From an uncultured Ruminococcus sp. (GTDB lineage Bacteria > Bacillota > Clostridia > Oscillospirales > Acutalibacteraceae), in NCBI GenBank assembly GCA_902802975.1, contig CADCOF010000069.1, positions 1 to 6,354 of the forward strand: 6,354 bases of DNA, read 5' to 3'. Below are positions 1 to 6,134 of the stretch, in pieces; the first letter of the stretch is position 1, and each line of letters opens with the position of its first letter. Both the position numbers and the translations under genes were made by a program. The notes under the pieces are model-generated. The model was not told the DNA's origin and made no database searches. It worked only from the letters and a program-made list of their open reading frames with translations.

Positions 1-53
1 AACGGTTGGGAACCGTCCCCGACGGCTGCGAAAGCAGACGTGACGGAGGGGTT
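1..53. repeat. Edge of a GC-rich palindromic intergenic sequence (partial)
   Basis: Several short perfect hairpins are packed together: ACGGTT (2-7) with AACCGT (11-16), CCGTC (13-17) with GACGG (21-25), and CTGC (26-29) with GCAG (34-37) around a GAAA loop. CCGTC can pair instead with a second GACGG at 42-46. The stretch is much richer in GC than the AT-rich sequence after it and is cut by the window edge. It resembles the palindromic intergenic repeats common in gut Clostridia genomes, read on the minus strand as a CCCCTCCGTCAC-type motif. It could also be the 3' end of a structured RNA. The family assignment is inference from memory. Confidence 0.35.
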
Positions 54-94
54 ATATTTCGGAAATTTTTTGTTTTGGCACAGTCTGCATTTAT

Positions 95-173
95 AGTTAT
101 TAGTTAGATTTATATTATATAATAGCTGCTAACCACCAACTCTACTTTGAGTAATTATTTATGTATCCTACTA
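95..173 (+). repeat. Hairpin-containing dispersed repeat, copy 1 (upstream of trkA)
   Basis: Positions 135-173 match 5565-5603 with 5 differences in 39 bases. The match includes an identical run from CTTTGAG through ATTTATGT (145-164). The part before it is an imperfect stem: 95-107 can pair with 129-141 at 10 of 13 positions. The equivalent part of copy 2 also forms a stem although its sequence has drifted, which suggests that the fold is kept. Both copies have the same orientation. I do not recognise a named family. Confidence 0.6.
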
Positions 174-277
174 TATAATTTACAAACATTATGAATTTCA
201 CACCCCGATGATTGCGTAAGTCACGATTCCAAGTCAGAAATTTTTGGCTTTATTTTTAAAAAGTTGATGGAATTTTA
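174..277. other. AT-rich spacer, nothing recognised
   Basis: This stretch between the repeat and the trkA promoter has no open frame with a ribosome-binding site, no convincing hairpin with a T-tract and no riboswitch core that I can recognise. Runs of A and T at 241-260 lie just upstream of the promoter and could help it as an UP-like element; that is inference. Confidence 0.4.
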
Positions 278-306
278 TTGACGTATAATGATTTTTGTAG
301 TATCAT
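278..306 (+). promoter_or_regulatory. Probable sigma-A promoter of the trkA-trkH-KAP operon
   Basis: The -35 TTGACG (278-283) and -10 TATCAT (301-306) are separated by exactly 17 bp, each one base from consensus. Transcription should start near 313, giving a leader of about 80 nt. A perfect TATAAT also lies at 284-289 but has no good -35 at 16-18 bp, so it is the weaker candidate. The leader can form two small hairpins, 325-329 with 339-343 and 344-347 with 354-357, neither followed by a T-tract. I see no c-di-AMP (ydaO-type) riboswitch core, although such elements control potassium genes in other Firmicutes. Confidence 0.55.
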
Positions 307-382
307 AATTTTGAGAATCTATAACCGCAAGTCAATGCTGCGGCAAGATTTTGCTTGTTTAGTATCACGCTTACACTTAAAT

Positions 383-386
383 GGAG
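383..386 (+). promoter_or_regulatory. Shine-Dalgarno site that fixes the trkA start
   Basis: GGAG lies 8 nt before the ATG at 395. The protein then begins MKIIIVGCGKVG, exactly where a TrkA N-terminal Rossmann fold should start. The frame stays open upstream to 278, but that region contains the promoter and encodes nothing TrkA-like. Confidence 0.85.
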
Positions 387-394
387 ATATTTCT

Positions 395-1774
395 ATGAAA
401 ATTATTATTGTTGGCTGCGGTAAGGTAGGAAGAACTATCGCCGAACAGCTCAATGGCGAGGGGCACAGTATTACCGTCGTTGATATCAATTCGAGGAACG
501 TAAACCGCCTGGCGGAACACCTCGACGTTATGGGTGTTGAGGGAGACGGCGCAAGCCGTGATGTTTTAAGCGATGCCGGCGTTGAGAATGCCGACCTTGT
601 TATCGCTGTTGCCGATGAAGACGAGCTGAATCTTTACATTTGCCTGCTTGCACACTGCAGCGGCGCAAAAAACACGATAGCACGTGTTCGCAAGCCAATA
701 TACCACAAAAATATCAGTGAAAGTCAAGCAATGAGAAAGGCTATAGGTCTTTCTCTGATGATAAATCCCGAAAAGATCGCTGCGCTCGAAATGAGCCGCT
801 TGATTCGTTTTCCGTCTGCCATTGAGGTTGATTCGTTTGCGCGCGGGAACGTCGAAATATACACTCTGCGATTGAAGCCGGATCATTTTCTTGTAGGAAA
901 GAAAATCGCGGATATCGGTCTGCTCAAAGGCGATATATTTAAAGGTGAGTCGCGTATTTGTTTGGTGGAGCGTGACGAAGAGATCACTATCCCCGGCGGT
1001 GATTTTGTCTTTGCGCCCAATGATAAGGTTTCGTTTATTTGCAGACCACAAAAGGCAAGCTGGCTTTTCAAAAAGTTTAATAAAGCGTCTGCCGTGAAAG
1101 CAAAAAACGTAATGATCATAGGCGGCAGCCGAACAGCGTATTACCTTGCAGATATCTTGAAAGAAAGCATCAATGTTAAGATAATTGAAAAAGACCCCGC
1201 GAGATGTGATGAGTTGTCCGATCTCCTGCCCGGAGTAAATATTGTCAGAGGCGACGCTCTCAACGAGGAGCTGCTCAACGCTGAAGGAGTTGAGAAAATG
1301 GACGCCATCGTTACACTTATGGATCTCGATGAAGAAAACATCATGCTTTCGCTGTATGCAAGGCAGAAAAGCAACGCAAAATGTATTACAAAAATTGAAC
1401 GCATTGTTTTTGACAACATTGTCGATACGCTGCCGCTTGATTCAGTTATCCGTCCCAGAGAACTTACAGCCGAAGCCATAGTTCAGTATGTGCGTGCCGT
1501 AAAAAATTCCGAAGGAAGTAATGTGCTGTCGCTTTATAAATTAAGCGACGGAAAAGCGGAGGCACTGGAATTTAAGATTTCATCAAAGGATAGTCCCGTT
1601 GTTGGTAAACCACTGAAGCTTCTTGATTTTAAAGATAATTTGCAGATAGCATGTATTACAAGGCGAGGTAAAGTGATCATTCCGAAGGGTGAAGACACAA
1701 TAGAGCCTGACGACTTGGTTATTGTAGTTACAACGCAAAAGGGTCTGCAAACTATCGAAAATATACTTCGGTAA
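395..1774 (+). CDS. trkA: Trk potassium uptake system, NAD-binding peripheral subunit TrkA
   Basis: This is the cytoplasmic gating and regulatory subunit of the Trk K+ uptake system. It forms a ring under the TrkH membrane subunit and senses nucleotides. From the ATG at 395 the product is 459 residues, the usual length of a two-lobed TrkA (E. coli, about 458). Lobe 1 has a Rossmann RCK_N domain (about 1-120) with GCGKVG at 7-12, an acidic residue D30 ending the second strand, and a GDG at 50-52. An RCK_C domain follows (about 140-218). Lobe 2 repeats the plan: RCK_N at about 238-355 and RCK_C at about 375-455. In lobe 2 the glycine loop reads GGSRTA (243-248), without the third glycine, so nucleotide binding there may be weak or altered. 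The gene ends 14 nt before trkH, which implies co-transcription and an obligate pair. Family assignment is secure; the nucleotide specificity of each lobe is not shown by the sequence. Confidence 0.95.
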   Translation: MKIIIVGCGKVGRTIAEQLNGEGHSITVVDINSRNVNRLAEHLDVMGVEGDGASRDVLSDAGVENADLVIAVADEDELNLYICLLAHCSGAKNTIARVRKPIYHKNISESQAMRKAIGLSLMINPEKIAALEMSRLIRFPSAIEVDSFARGNVEIYTLRLKPDHFLVGKKIADIGLLKGDIFKGESRICLVERDEEITIPGGDFVFAPNDKVSFICRPQKASWLFKKFNKASAVKAKNVMIIGGSRTAYYLADILKESINVKIIEKDPARCDELSDLLPGVNIVRGDALNEELLNAEGVEKMDAIVTLMDLDEENIMLSLYARQKSNAKCITKIERIVFDNIVDTLPLDSVIRPRELTAEAIVQYVRAVKNSEGSNVLSLYKLSDGKAEALEFKISSKDSPVVGKPLKLLDFKDNLQIACITRRGKVIIPKGEDTIEPDDLVIVVTTQKGLQTIENILR

Positions 1775-1788
1775 TAAGAGGGATTATT

Positions 1789-3258
1789 GTGAATAAACAT
1801 CTTGTTTGCTATGTATTGGGATGGGTCATGATAGTAATAGGCGCAATGCTTAGTCTACCTATTATCGTTTCATTTATATATCATGAAAGTGATTTTCTGT
1901 ATTTTGGTCTGCTTGCAGCGGCGTGTATGGCTGTAGGTCTTATTTCGATAAAGATCAAGCCTAAAAACACAACGATGTACGTCCGAGAAGGATATATATC
2001 GTGCGCTTTGACTTGGGTGCTGTTAAGCGTTATCGGCTGTCTGCCGTTTTACATCAGCGGGTCGATACCTGATTTTACCGATGCACTGTTTGAATCCGTA
2101 TCGGGTTTTACAACAACGGGGGCTACGATTCTCGGCACCAACCGTCAGATTGAAGACTTAAGTCATAGCATGCTGTTCTGGCGCAGTTTCACAAACTGGG
2201 CAGGCGGCATGGGTATTCTCGTGTTTATGCTTGCGGTTATTTCTCAGCTTTCGGGGCAGTCGAACATGTACCTTATGAAGGCAGAAAGCCCGGGACCTGT
2301 TGTGTCGAAACTCATTCCGAAACTCCGCGGCACGGCGGTAGTACTTTACGCAATTTACGGCGTAATGACGCTGATCGAATTTCTGATGCTGGTGATAGGC
2401 AGAATGCCTGTTTTCGATGCGCTGACAGTGTCGTTCTCAACGGCAGGCACTGGCGGCTTTTCTATTAAAAATGCCGGACTTATGGCGTATGAAGGTCACT
2501 ATTACTGGCAGGCTGTCGCAACGGCATTTATGTTTTTGTTTGCGGTTAATTTTAGCATATACTACTTGATTATCACAAAAAAATTCAAGCAGATATTATT
2601 ATCGGAGGAACTTCGCTGGTACTTCATAATTTTTGCAGGTGCGGTAATACTAATCGGGCTTGATCTCACAATAAACAAAGTTTATGATAATCAGCTTGAT
2701 ATCTGGCATCACGCTGCATTTCAGGTGTCAACATATATTTCGTCTACTGGTTTTGCGTCAAAAGACTATGATTTATGGCCGTCACTTTCAAGAACAACGC
2801 TAATGATTGTAGCTTTGGTAGGTGCATGCGCGGGAAGTACGGGCGGCGGACTTAAGGTGAGCCGTGTTGTAGTACTTGCGAAAAGTGTAATGCGCGACAT
2901 CAGGCAAATGCTGCACCCTAATTCAGTATATACAGTTAAAATGGACGGAAAGGCAGTAAAAGAAGACACTGTACGCTCAATACATGTATATCTTACGTTG
3001 TTTGTATTTGTATTTGCATTATCGGTTGGAATATTATCGCTTGACGAAAAAATGAATTTCGAGACGAATTTCACCGCGGTAATAGCAACAATCAACAACA
3101 TGGGACCGGGTCTTGCAGACGTAGGTCCGACTAAAAACTTTTATGAATATTCAACGATATCAAAGTACGTATTGATATTCGATATGCTTGCCGGGAGGCT
3201 GGAACTTCTCCCTATGCTCCTCCTCTTCAACGTAGAATGCTGGAGCAATAAAAGATAA
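1789..3258 (+). CDS. trkH: Trk potassium uptake system, membrane subunit TrkH
   Basis: This is the K+-translocating membrane subunit, of 489 residues and full length for the TrkH/KtrB superfamily. It starts at GTG (1789) with GAGGG at 1778-1782 six bases upstream. The four pore-loop repeats are visible: TTTGAT (108-113), TAGTGGF (218-224), STGFA (319-323) and NNMGPG (436-441). Each carries a glycine of the selectivity filter. The third repeat is followed by the glycine-rich stretch GACAGSTGGGLKVSR (345-359), the intramembrane gating loop typical of TrkH. Hydrophobic helices lie at about 8-30, 37-54, 70-90, 140-153, 183-204, 240-262, 277-293, 335-348, 399-416 and 458-480. The C-terminus GRLELLPMLLLF (469-480) is the usual family ending. 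TrkA, encoded just upstream, should bind the cytoplasmic face. No defect is seen. Whether transport is driven by H+, by Na+ or is channel-like cannot be told from this sequence. Confidence 0.95.
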   Translation: MNKHLVCYVLGWVMIVIGAMLSLPIIVSFIYHESDFLYFGLLAAACMAVGLISIKIKPKNTTMYVREGYISCALTWVLLSVIGCLPFYISGSIPDFTDALFESVSGFTTTGATILGTNRQIEDLSHSMLFWRSFTNWAGGMGILVFMLAVISQLSGQSNMYLMKAESPGPVVSKLIPKLRGTAVVLYAIYGVMTLIEFLMLVIGRMPVFDALTVSFSTAGTGGFSIKNAGLMAYEGHYYWQAVATAFMFLFAVNFSIYYLIITKKFKQILLSEELRWYFIIFAGAVILIGLDLTINKVYDNQLDIWHHAAFQVSTYISSTGFASKDYDLWPSLSRTTLMIVALVGACAGSTGGGLKVSRVVVLAKSVMRDIRQMLHPNSVYTVKMDGKAVKEDTVRSIHVYLTLFVFVFALSVGILSLDEKMNFETNFTAVIATINNMGPGLADVGPTKNFYEYSTISKYVLIFDMLAGRLELLPMLLLFNVECWSNKR

Positions 3259-3281
3259 AACAAAAAAGGAGTGCTATAAAA

Positions 3282-5474
3282 ATGTCTCAACGAGATGGAA
3301 ACAACTACCCTCCAATGCAAAACGGAGGTCAATTTGCCCCGCCGCCTTATCAGCCGGTCGCTTATCCGAATCAGCAGGGAATGCCTCCGCAGGGCGGCTA
3401 TATTCCAAATGCTCCGTATCCGCAAATGATGCCAATGAACGCGCCTGTAGGGTACGGTTCGCCAAATCAGCATGTAGTTCCGCAGGGGGGCTATGTGCCG
3501 AACGCGCCCTACCCCCCGCAGATGATGCCCAACAATAACCCGCCTGTTCCGAACAGGTATCCGCCGCGCCAGCCGGCACAAAACGCTGCACAGCAAGGAA
3601 GACTCAACGCAAACAAAGCTCCATCAATTGCAAAGGCTCCGCCGCGCCCTGTTGGACTCAGCATTGTGCCGCCTACCGCCACAGGCTTCGACGACAGACC
3701 GGCAGAGATAGATAAATTCAGTATTCAAGGATACATTACAGGTCTTAACAAATTTCTCAAGGCGTGCAGCACTCCGATGACGCTTTCTATTCAGGGAGCA
3801 TGGGGCACGGGAAAGACGTCCATCATGCAGTTTGTGAAGAAGCCGCTTGATGAAGACAGCAAGATTAAGACGGTTTGGTTCAACACGTGGCAGTATTCTC
3901 AGTTTAACATGGATAATTATCTCGCAGTATCGCTGCTGTCGGGTATTATCGAGTCTCTGGAGCTAAAGAGCGACGCCAACAAGAAAAAGTTCCGCAAAGT
4001 TGTAAATACACTCGGTCGTGTAGTCGGAAACGCTGCGCTTATCGGTCTTGAGGCTGTTGCCGGAAGTCAGGCTGCCCAAATGGTAAGCAGTGCAGAGCAG
4101 AAAGCCGAAGCAAACGACTACAATCCCGCAAAGGCTATTACAGAGCTGCGAGGTGAATTTGCAAACTGCGTTAAAAAGGCATGCGAAGAAGGTCAGCTTG
4201 ACAAAATTGTTATCTTTGTCGATGATCTTGACAGACTGGAACCAAAAAAAGCTGTAGAACTGCTTGAGGTGCTCAAGCTGTTCATGGACTGCGAAAAATG
4301 CGTATTCGTACTTGCTATTGATTATGAAGTTGTATGCAGAGGCGTTGCCGCAAAGTACGGCAAACTTGCTGAAAATGACGCGGACGCGCTCGAAAAAGGC
4401 AAGAGTTTCTTTGACAAGATCATTCAGGTGCCTTTTAAAGTTCCTGTTGCGAATTATAATATTGGAGATTACATCAGCGATCTCTTCAAGCAAATTGGTA
4501 TTACCGGTCTTGGTGATGACAGCGTTTGGTATGAAACTGTTATCAAGAATTCTATAGGAACAAATCCCCGCACGATAAAGAGACTATTCAATTCATTCCA
4601 GCTGCTAAAATACATTGAGGACGCTACCGGCAGTGACGGCACATACAAAATGGACTGGAAGGATAAGAAGAGCGTAAAAATGCTTTTTGCATCACTCTGC
4701 CTGCAGCATTCAGGAGAAAATATTTATAATTATATAGTGATCAATGCCAATAACTATGTTAGATTTACGGGCATGAACAAGAAACAAGAAAGCGTTGCGT
4801 CGAAGAAGAGCATTCTTGATTTGTTTGACGAAGAAAAGACATATGAAGAATTGAGCATTAAAGACCCCGAGTTTGGCGACACTGTTGATGAGGACGAATA
4901 CATCAGCAACAGAAAGGTTCTCACCATGCTGAAAGACACGGTAACGGGTGGTGCAGATAATTTCGATGATTTTGTAGGAACGCTCACGCTGACAGGAATC
5001 ACATCTACAAACAGCACCGGCAGCAGCACAGCTATATCAGGTACGGTTTCGAGAAGCGGGCATAATGTGGGCACAGCGAAAGAACTAAACCTGGAACACA
5101 ACTCGGAAAACGATCTTAACGCCATTATGAAGTCGATTGACAGTGCTTTGAACAACTCCGCGAAAAAGAAGCTTTCAAACCTTGCTAAGGGCGGTATCTG
5201 CGTAACGTATGAGCTGGCTGACAGCATTATGATCAGAATATACGAGAAAAAGCCGAACGGATTCTATGCTTACATTTACGCCGATGAAAAAGTACTCAAG
5301 CCTGAGATGTACGCAGAGGAACTGAAAAAGTTCCGGGAAAGCCCCTACTATTCATACACAATCGGAAGGCTGAGACTCGGCATAGACAATGGCGATACGG
5401 AAGGTCTCAAGCAGCTCGAAAAGTTCATGAAGAGTTTTAATGCAAAGCTCGGAGCTAAAGACACAAAGGCTTAA
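3282..5474 (+). CDS. KAP-family P-loop NTPase with Pro/Gln/Tyr-rich N-terminal tail
   Basis: The product is a predicted 730-residue ATPase. Residues 8-125 are low complexity, rich in P, Q, N, Y, G and M, and probably disordered. The NTPase core covers about 137-445: Walker A GAWGTGKT (172-179), the KAP signature FNTWQYSQ (200-207), Walker B IVIFVDDLD (309-317) followed by R318, FVLAID (342-347), SFFDKIIQVPF (375-385) and the arginine-containing NPRTIKRLFNSF (428-439). Many KAP proteins place transmembrane helices between Walker A and B. Here that insert holds only a marginal hydrophobic stretch (about 247-261), so membrane insertion is doubtful. A Ser/Thr-rich linker (about 567-595) leads to an unrecognised C-terminal region (about 600-730). 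The ATG at 3282 has AGGAG (3267-3271) ten bases upstream and lies 23 nt after trkH, so it reads as the third gene of the operon. KAP proteins are known mainly as predicted membrane-associated ATPases, with PifA as the classic phage-exclusion member. No specific function can be assigned here, and a link to K+ uptake rests on position alone. Confidence 0.88.
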   Translation: MSQRDGNNYPPMQNGGQFAPPPYQPVAYPNQQGMPPQGGYIPNAPYPQMMPMNAPVGYGSPNQHVVPQGGYVPNAPYPPQMMPNNNPPVPNRYPPRQPAQNAAQQGRLNANKAPSIAKAPPRPVGLSIVPPTATGFDDRPAEIDKFSIQGYITGLNKFLKACSTPMTLSIQGAWGTGKTSIMQFVKKPLDEDSKIKTVWFNTWQYSQFNMDNYLAVSLLSGIIESLELKSDANKKKFRKVVNTLGRVVGNAALIGLEAVAGSQAAQMVSSAEQKAEANDYNPAKAITELRGEFANCVKKACEEGQLDKIVIFVDDLDRLEPKKAVELLEVLKLFMDCEKCVFVLAIDYEVVCRGVAAKYGKLAENDADALEKGKSFFDKIIQVPFKVPVANYNIGDYISDLFKQIGITGLGDDSVWYETVIKNSIGTNPRTIKRLFNSFQLLKYIEDATGSDGTYKMDWKDKKSVKMLFASLCLQHSGENIYNYIVINANNYVRFTGMNKKQESVASKKSILDLFDEEKTYEELSIKDPEFGDTVDEDEYISNRKVLTMLKDTVTGGADNFDDFVGTLTLTGITSTNSTGSSTAISGTVSRSGHNVGTAKELNLEHNSENDLNAIMKSIDSALNNSAKKKLSNLAKGGICVTYELADSIMIRIYEKKPNGFYAYIYADEKVLKPEMYAEELKKFRESPYYSYTIGRLRLGIDNGDTEGLKQLEKFMKSFNAKLGAKDTKA
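3387..3530 (+). repeat. Two-copy coding repeat in the proline-rich tail
   Basis: Residues 36-51 and 67-83 of the KAP protein are near copies: PQGGYIPNAPYPQMMP and PQGGYVPNAPYPPQMMP. They correspond to 3387-3434 and 3480-3530. The DNA copies have diverged mostly at third positions, and the second copy has one extra proline codon. This suggests an older duplication kept at the protein level rather than a recent slippage event. Confidence 0.75.
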
Positions 5475-5515
5475 TATAATACAGATATATCAAACGTCGT
5501 TTAAAATATCCTATT

Positions 5516-5603
5516 GAGTTGGTAGTTGTTAGATTCAGATCAGATTAGCTAATAGATACCAATTACCAACTCCGCTTTGAGTAATTATTTATGTCGTCTA
5601 CTA
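5516..5603 (+). repeat. Hairpin-containing dispersed repeat, copy 2 (downstream of the KAP gene)
   Basis: GAGTTGGTA (5516-5524) is the exact reverse complement of TACCAACTC (5564-5572). The stem extends inward to 5531/5557, with 15 of 16 positions pairing, one as G-U. The right flank (5565-5603) matches 135-173 near the window start in the same orientation. No T-tract follows the hairpin, so it is a poor intrinsic terminator. It is nonetheless the only candidate for ending the trkA-trkH-KAP transcript before the tRNA genes. Confidence 0.65.
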
Positions 5604-5618
5604 AATTGTACCATAGCA

Positions 5619-5681
5619 GAATTTAAAAATTTAAAAAAATTCAAAAAAAGTATTGACAATTCCCCTACGAGGTGATATAAT
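5619..5681 (+). promoter_or_regulatory. Consensus sigma-A promoter with A-tract UP region, for the tRNA operon
   Basis: A perfect -35 TTGACA (5653-5658) and a perfect -10 TATAAT (5676-5681) are separated by 17 bp. The 34 bases upstream (5619-5652) are nearly all A and T with phased A-runs, as expected for an UP element of a stable-RNA promoter. Transcription should start at about 5688-5690, just ahead of tRNA-Gln at 5694, leaving a very short 5' leader for RNase P to remove. Confidence 0.9.
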
Positions 5682-5704
5682 ATATTATGTCGTTGGGGAA
5701 TTGT
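5656..5704. repeat. 15-bp inverted repeat spanning promoter and tRNA 5' end
   Basis: Positions 5656-5670 are the reverse complement of 5690-5704 at 14 of 15 bases (the mismatch is at 5666/5694). The left arm overlaps the -35 and the spacer. The right arm is the first 11 bases of tRNA-Gln plus 4 bases upstream. The -10 box sits in the 19-base centre. The left arm lies upstream of the predicted start, so the normal transcript cannot form this hairpin; only read-through RNA or the DNA itself could. Confidence 0.75.
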
Positions 5705-5767
5705 GTAACGGTAGCACGACAGACTCTGACTCTGTTTGTTGGGGTTCGAATCCCTATTCCCCAGCCA
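5694..5767 (+). tRNA. tRNA-Gln (anticodon CUG)
   Basis: This is a complete cloverleaf. The acceptor TGGGGAA (5694-5700) pairs with TTCCCCA (5757-5763), discriminator G5764, and CCA is encoded at 5765-5767. The D arm is GTG..CAC (5703-5717). The anticodon stem ACAGA/TCTGT (5719-5723, 5731-5735) holds the loop CTCTGAC with anticodon CTG at 5726-5728, reading CAG codons. The variable loop has four bases, and the T arm is TGGGG/CCCTA with TTCGAAT in the loop. It is the first gene of a two-tRNA operon driven by the promoter at 5653-5681. Confidence 0.96.
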
Positions 5768-5768
5768 T

Positions 5769-5798
5769 AGCCTCACCAATGAGTGGGGCTTATTATTT
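5769..5798 (+). other. Hairpin spacer between the two tRNAs, possible weak terminator or attenuator
   Basis: AGCCTCAC (5769-5776) pairs with GTGGGGCT (5783-5790), eight pairs including one G-U, around a six-base loop. TTATTATTT follows (5790-5798), a U-rich but interrupted tail. It could end some transcripts after tRNA-Gln or simply guide processing of the dicistronic precursor. The 31-base spacer has no room for a separate promoter for tRNA-Pro. Confidence 0.45.
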
Positions 5799-5872
5799 CG
5801 AGGTGTGGCTCAGTTTGGTAGAGCGCTGCGTTCGGGACGCAGAGGTCGCAGGTTCGAATCCTGTCACCTCGA
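5799..5872 (+). tRNA. tRNA-Pro (anticodon CGG)
   Basis: This is a complete cloverleaf. The acceptor CGAGGTG (5799-5805) pairs with CACCTCG (5865-5871), with discriminator A5872. The anticodon stem CTGCG/CGCAG (5826-5830, 5838-5842) holds the loop TTCGGGA with anticodon CGG at 5833-5835, reading CCG codons. The T loop TTCGAAT is standard. CCA is not encoded (CTC follows), unlike the upstream tRNA-Gln, so the tail must be added by nucleotidyltransferase. It is co-transcribed from the tRNA-Gln promoter and followed directly by a terminator. Confidence 0.96.
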
Positions 5873-5883
5873 CTCGTGTTTTT

Positions 5884-5925
5884 ACTCCCAAAAGCTTGAT
5901 TTTATCGGGCTTTTGGGAGTTTTTT
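5884..5925 (+). terminator. Strong rho-independent terminator of the tRNA operon
   Basis: ACTCCCAAAAGC (5884-5895) pairs perfectly with GCTTTTGGGAGT (5909-5920). The stem can extend four more pairs inward, two of them G-U, leaving a five-base loop. Six T residues end the element (5920-5925). It starts 12 bases after tRNA-Pro. Confidence 0.93.
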
Positions 5926-6099
5926 CTTGTTGTTTTCCAATAAAATCCATAGGTCGCCGCACTTTTCGACCAATTGCTTTTAGGACGAACTGATCAATTC
6001 AAGTGACTTTATATCTCGGTCAAATTTTGAGTTCAAGCTGATATTTATAAAAAAGATTATTATTGTAAATTTGCACAAAAAACTTGTTCGATTTTTGGC
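5926..6099. other. AT-rich intergenic spacer, no gene recognised
   Basis: There is no credible coding frame on either strand between the tRNA terminator and the next promoter. Only minor symmetry is visible: GGTCG (5952-5956) with CGACC (5967-5971), and an imperfect 14-base palindrome at 5987-6000. Neither has a clear role. Confidence 0.5.
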
Positions 6100-6128
6100 T
6101 TGCATTATTAAAAGATATGTGGTAAAAT
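6100..6128 (+). promoter_or_regulatory. Extended -10 sigma-A promoter for the structured RNA
   Basis: The -35 TTGCAT (6100-6105) and -10 TAAAAT (6123-6128) have a 17-bp spacer. TGG directly before the -10 (6120-6122) gives the extended -10 TGn motif. A start seven bases after the -10 falls at 6135, the first paired base of the long stem described in the next entry. Confidence 0.7.
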
Positions 6129-6134
6129 TAAACT

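Noticed and set aside
278..394. N-terminal extension of TrkA starting from TTG at 278
   Set aside because: The 39 extra residues are unlike any TrkA. The TTG is part of the predicted -35 box, and the ATG at 395 has a well-placed GGAG and begins the Rossmann fold directly.
307..394. Riboswitch (c-di-AMP type) in the trkA leader
   Set aside because: The leader is only about 80 nt and shows none of the conserved core that I would expect; only two short hairpins can be drawn.
566..1800. Minus-strand and alternative-frame open frames over trkA and trkH
   Set aside because: They lie inside well-supported genes, lack recognisable domains and have no suitable ribosome-binding sites; they are shadows of the real frames.
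3141..3596. Arg/His/Leu-rich minus-strand frames opposite the proline-rich tail
   Set aside because: Their composition is the complement of the Pro/Gln/Tyr-rich coding strand, and no known domain or start signal is visible.
5764..5880. Integration attachment site at a tRNA 3' end
   Set aside because: No second copy of either tRNA 3' end and no integrase gene is present in the window.
5585..5993. Open frames of 64-96 residues overlapping the tRNA genes
   Set aside because: They translate tRNA and terminator sequence (peptides such as GNRDSNPNKQ are typical tRNA translation artefacts).
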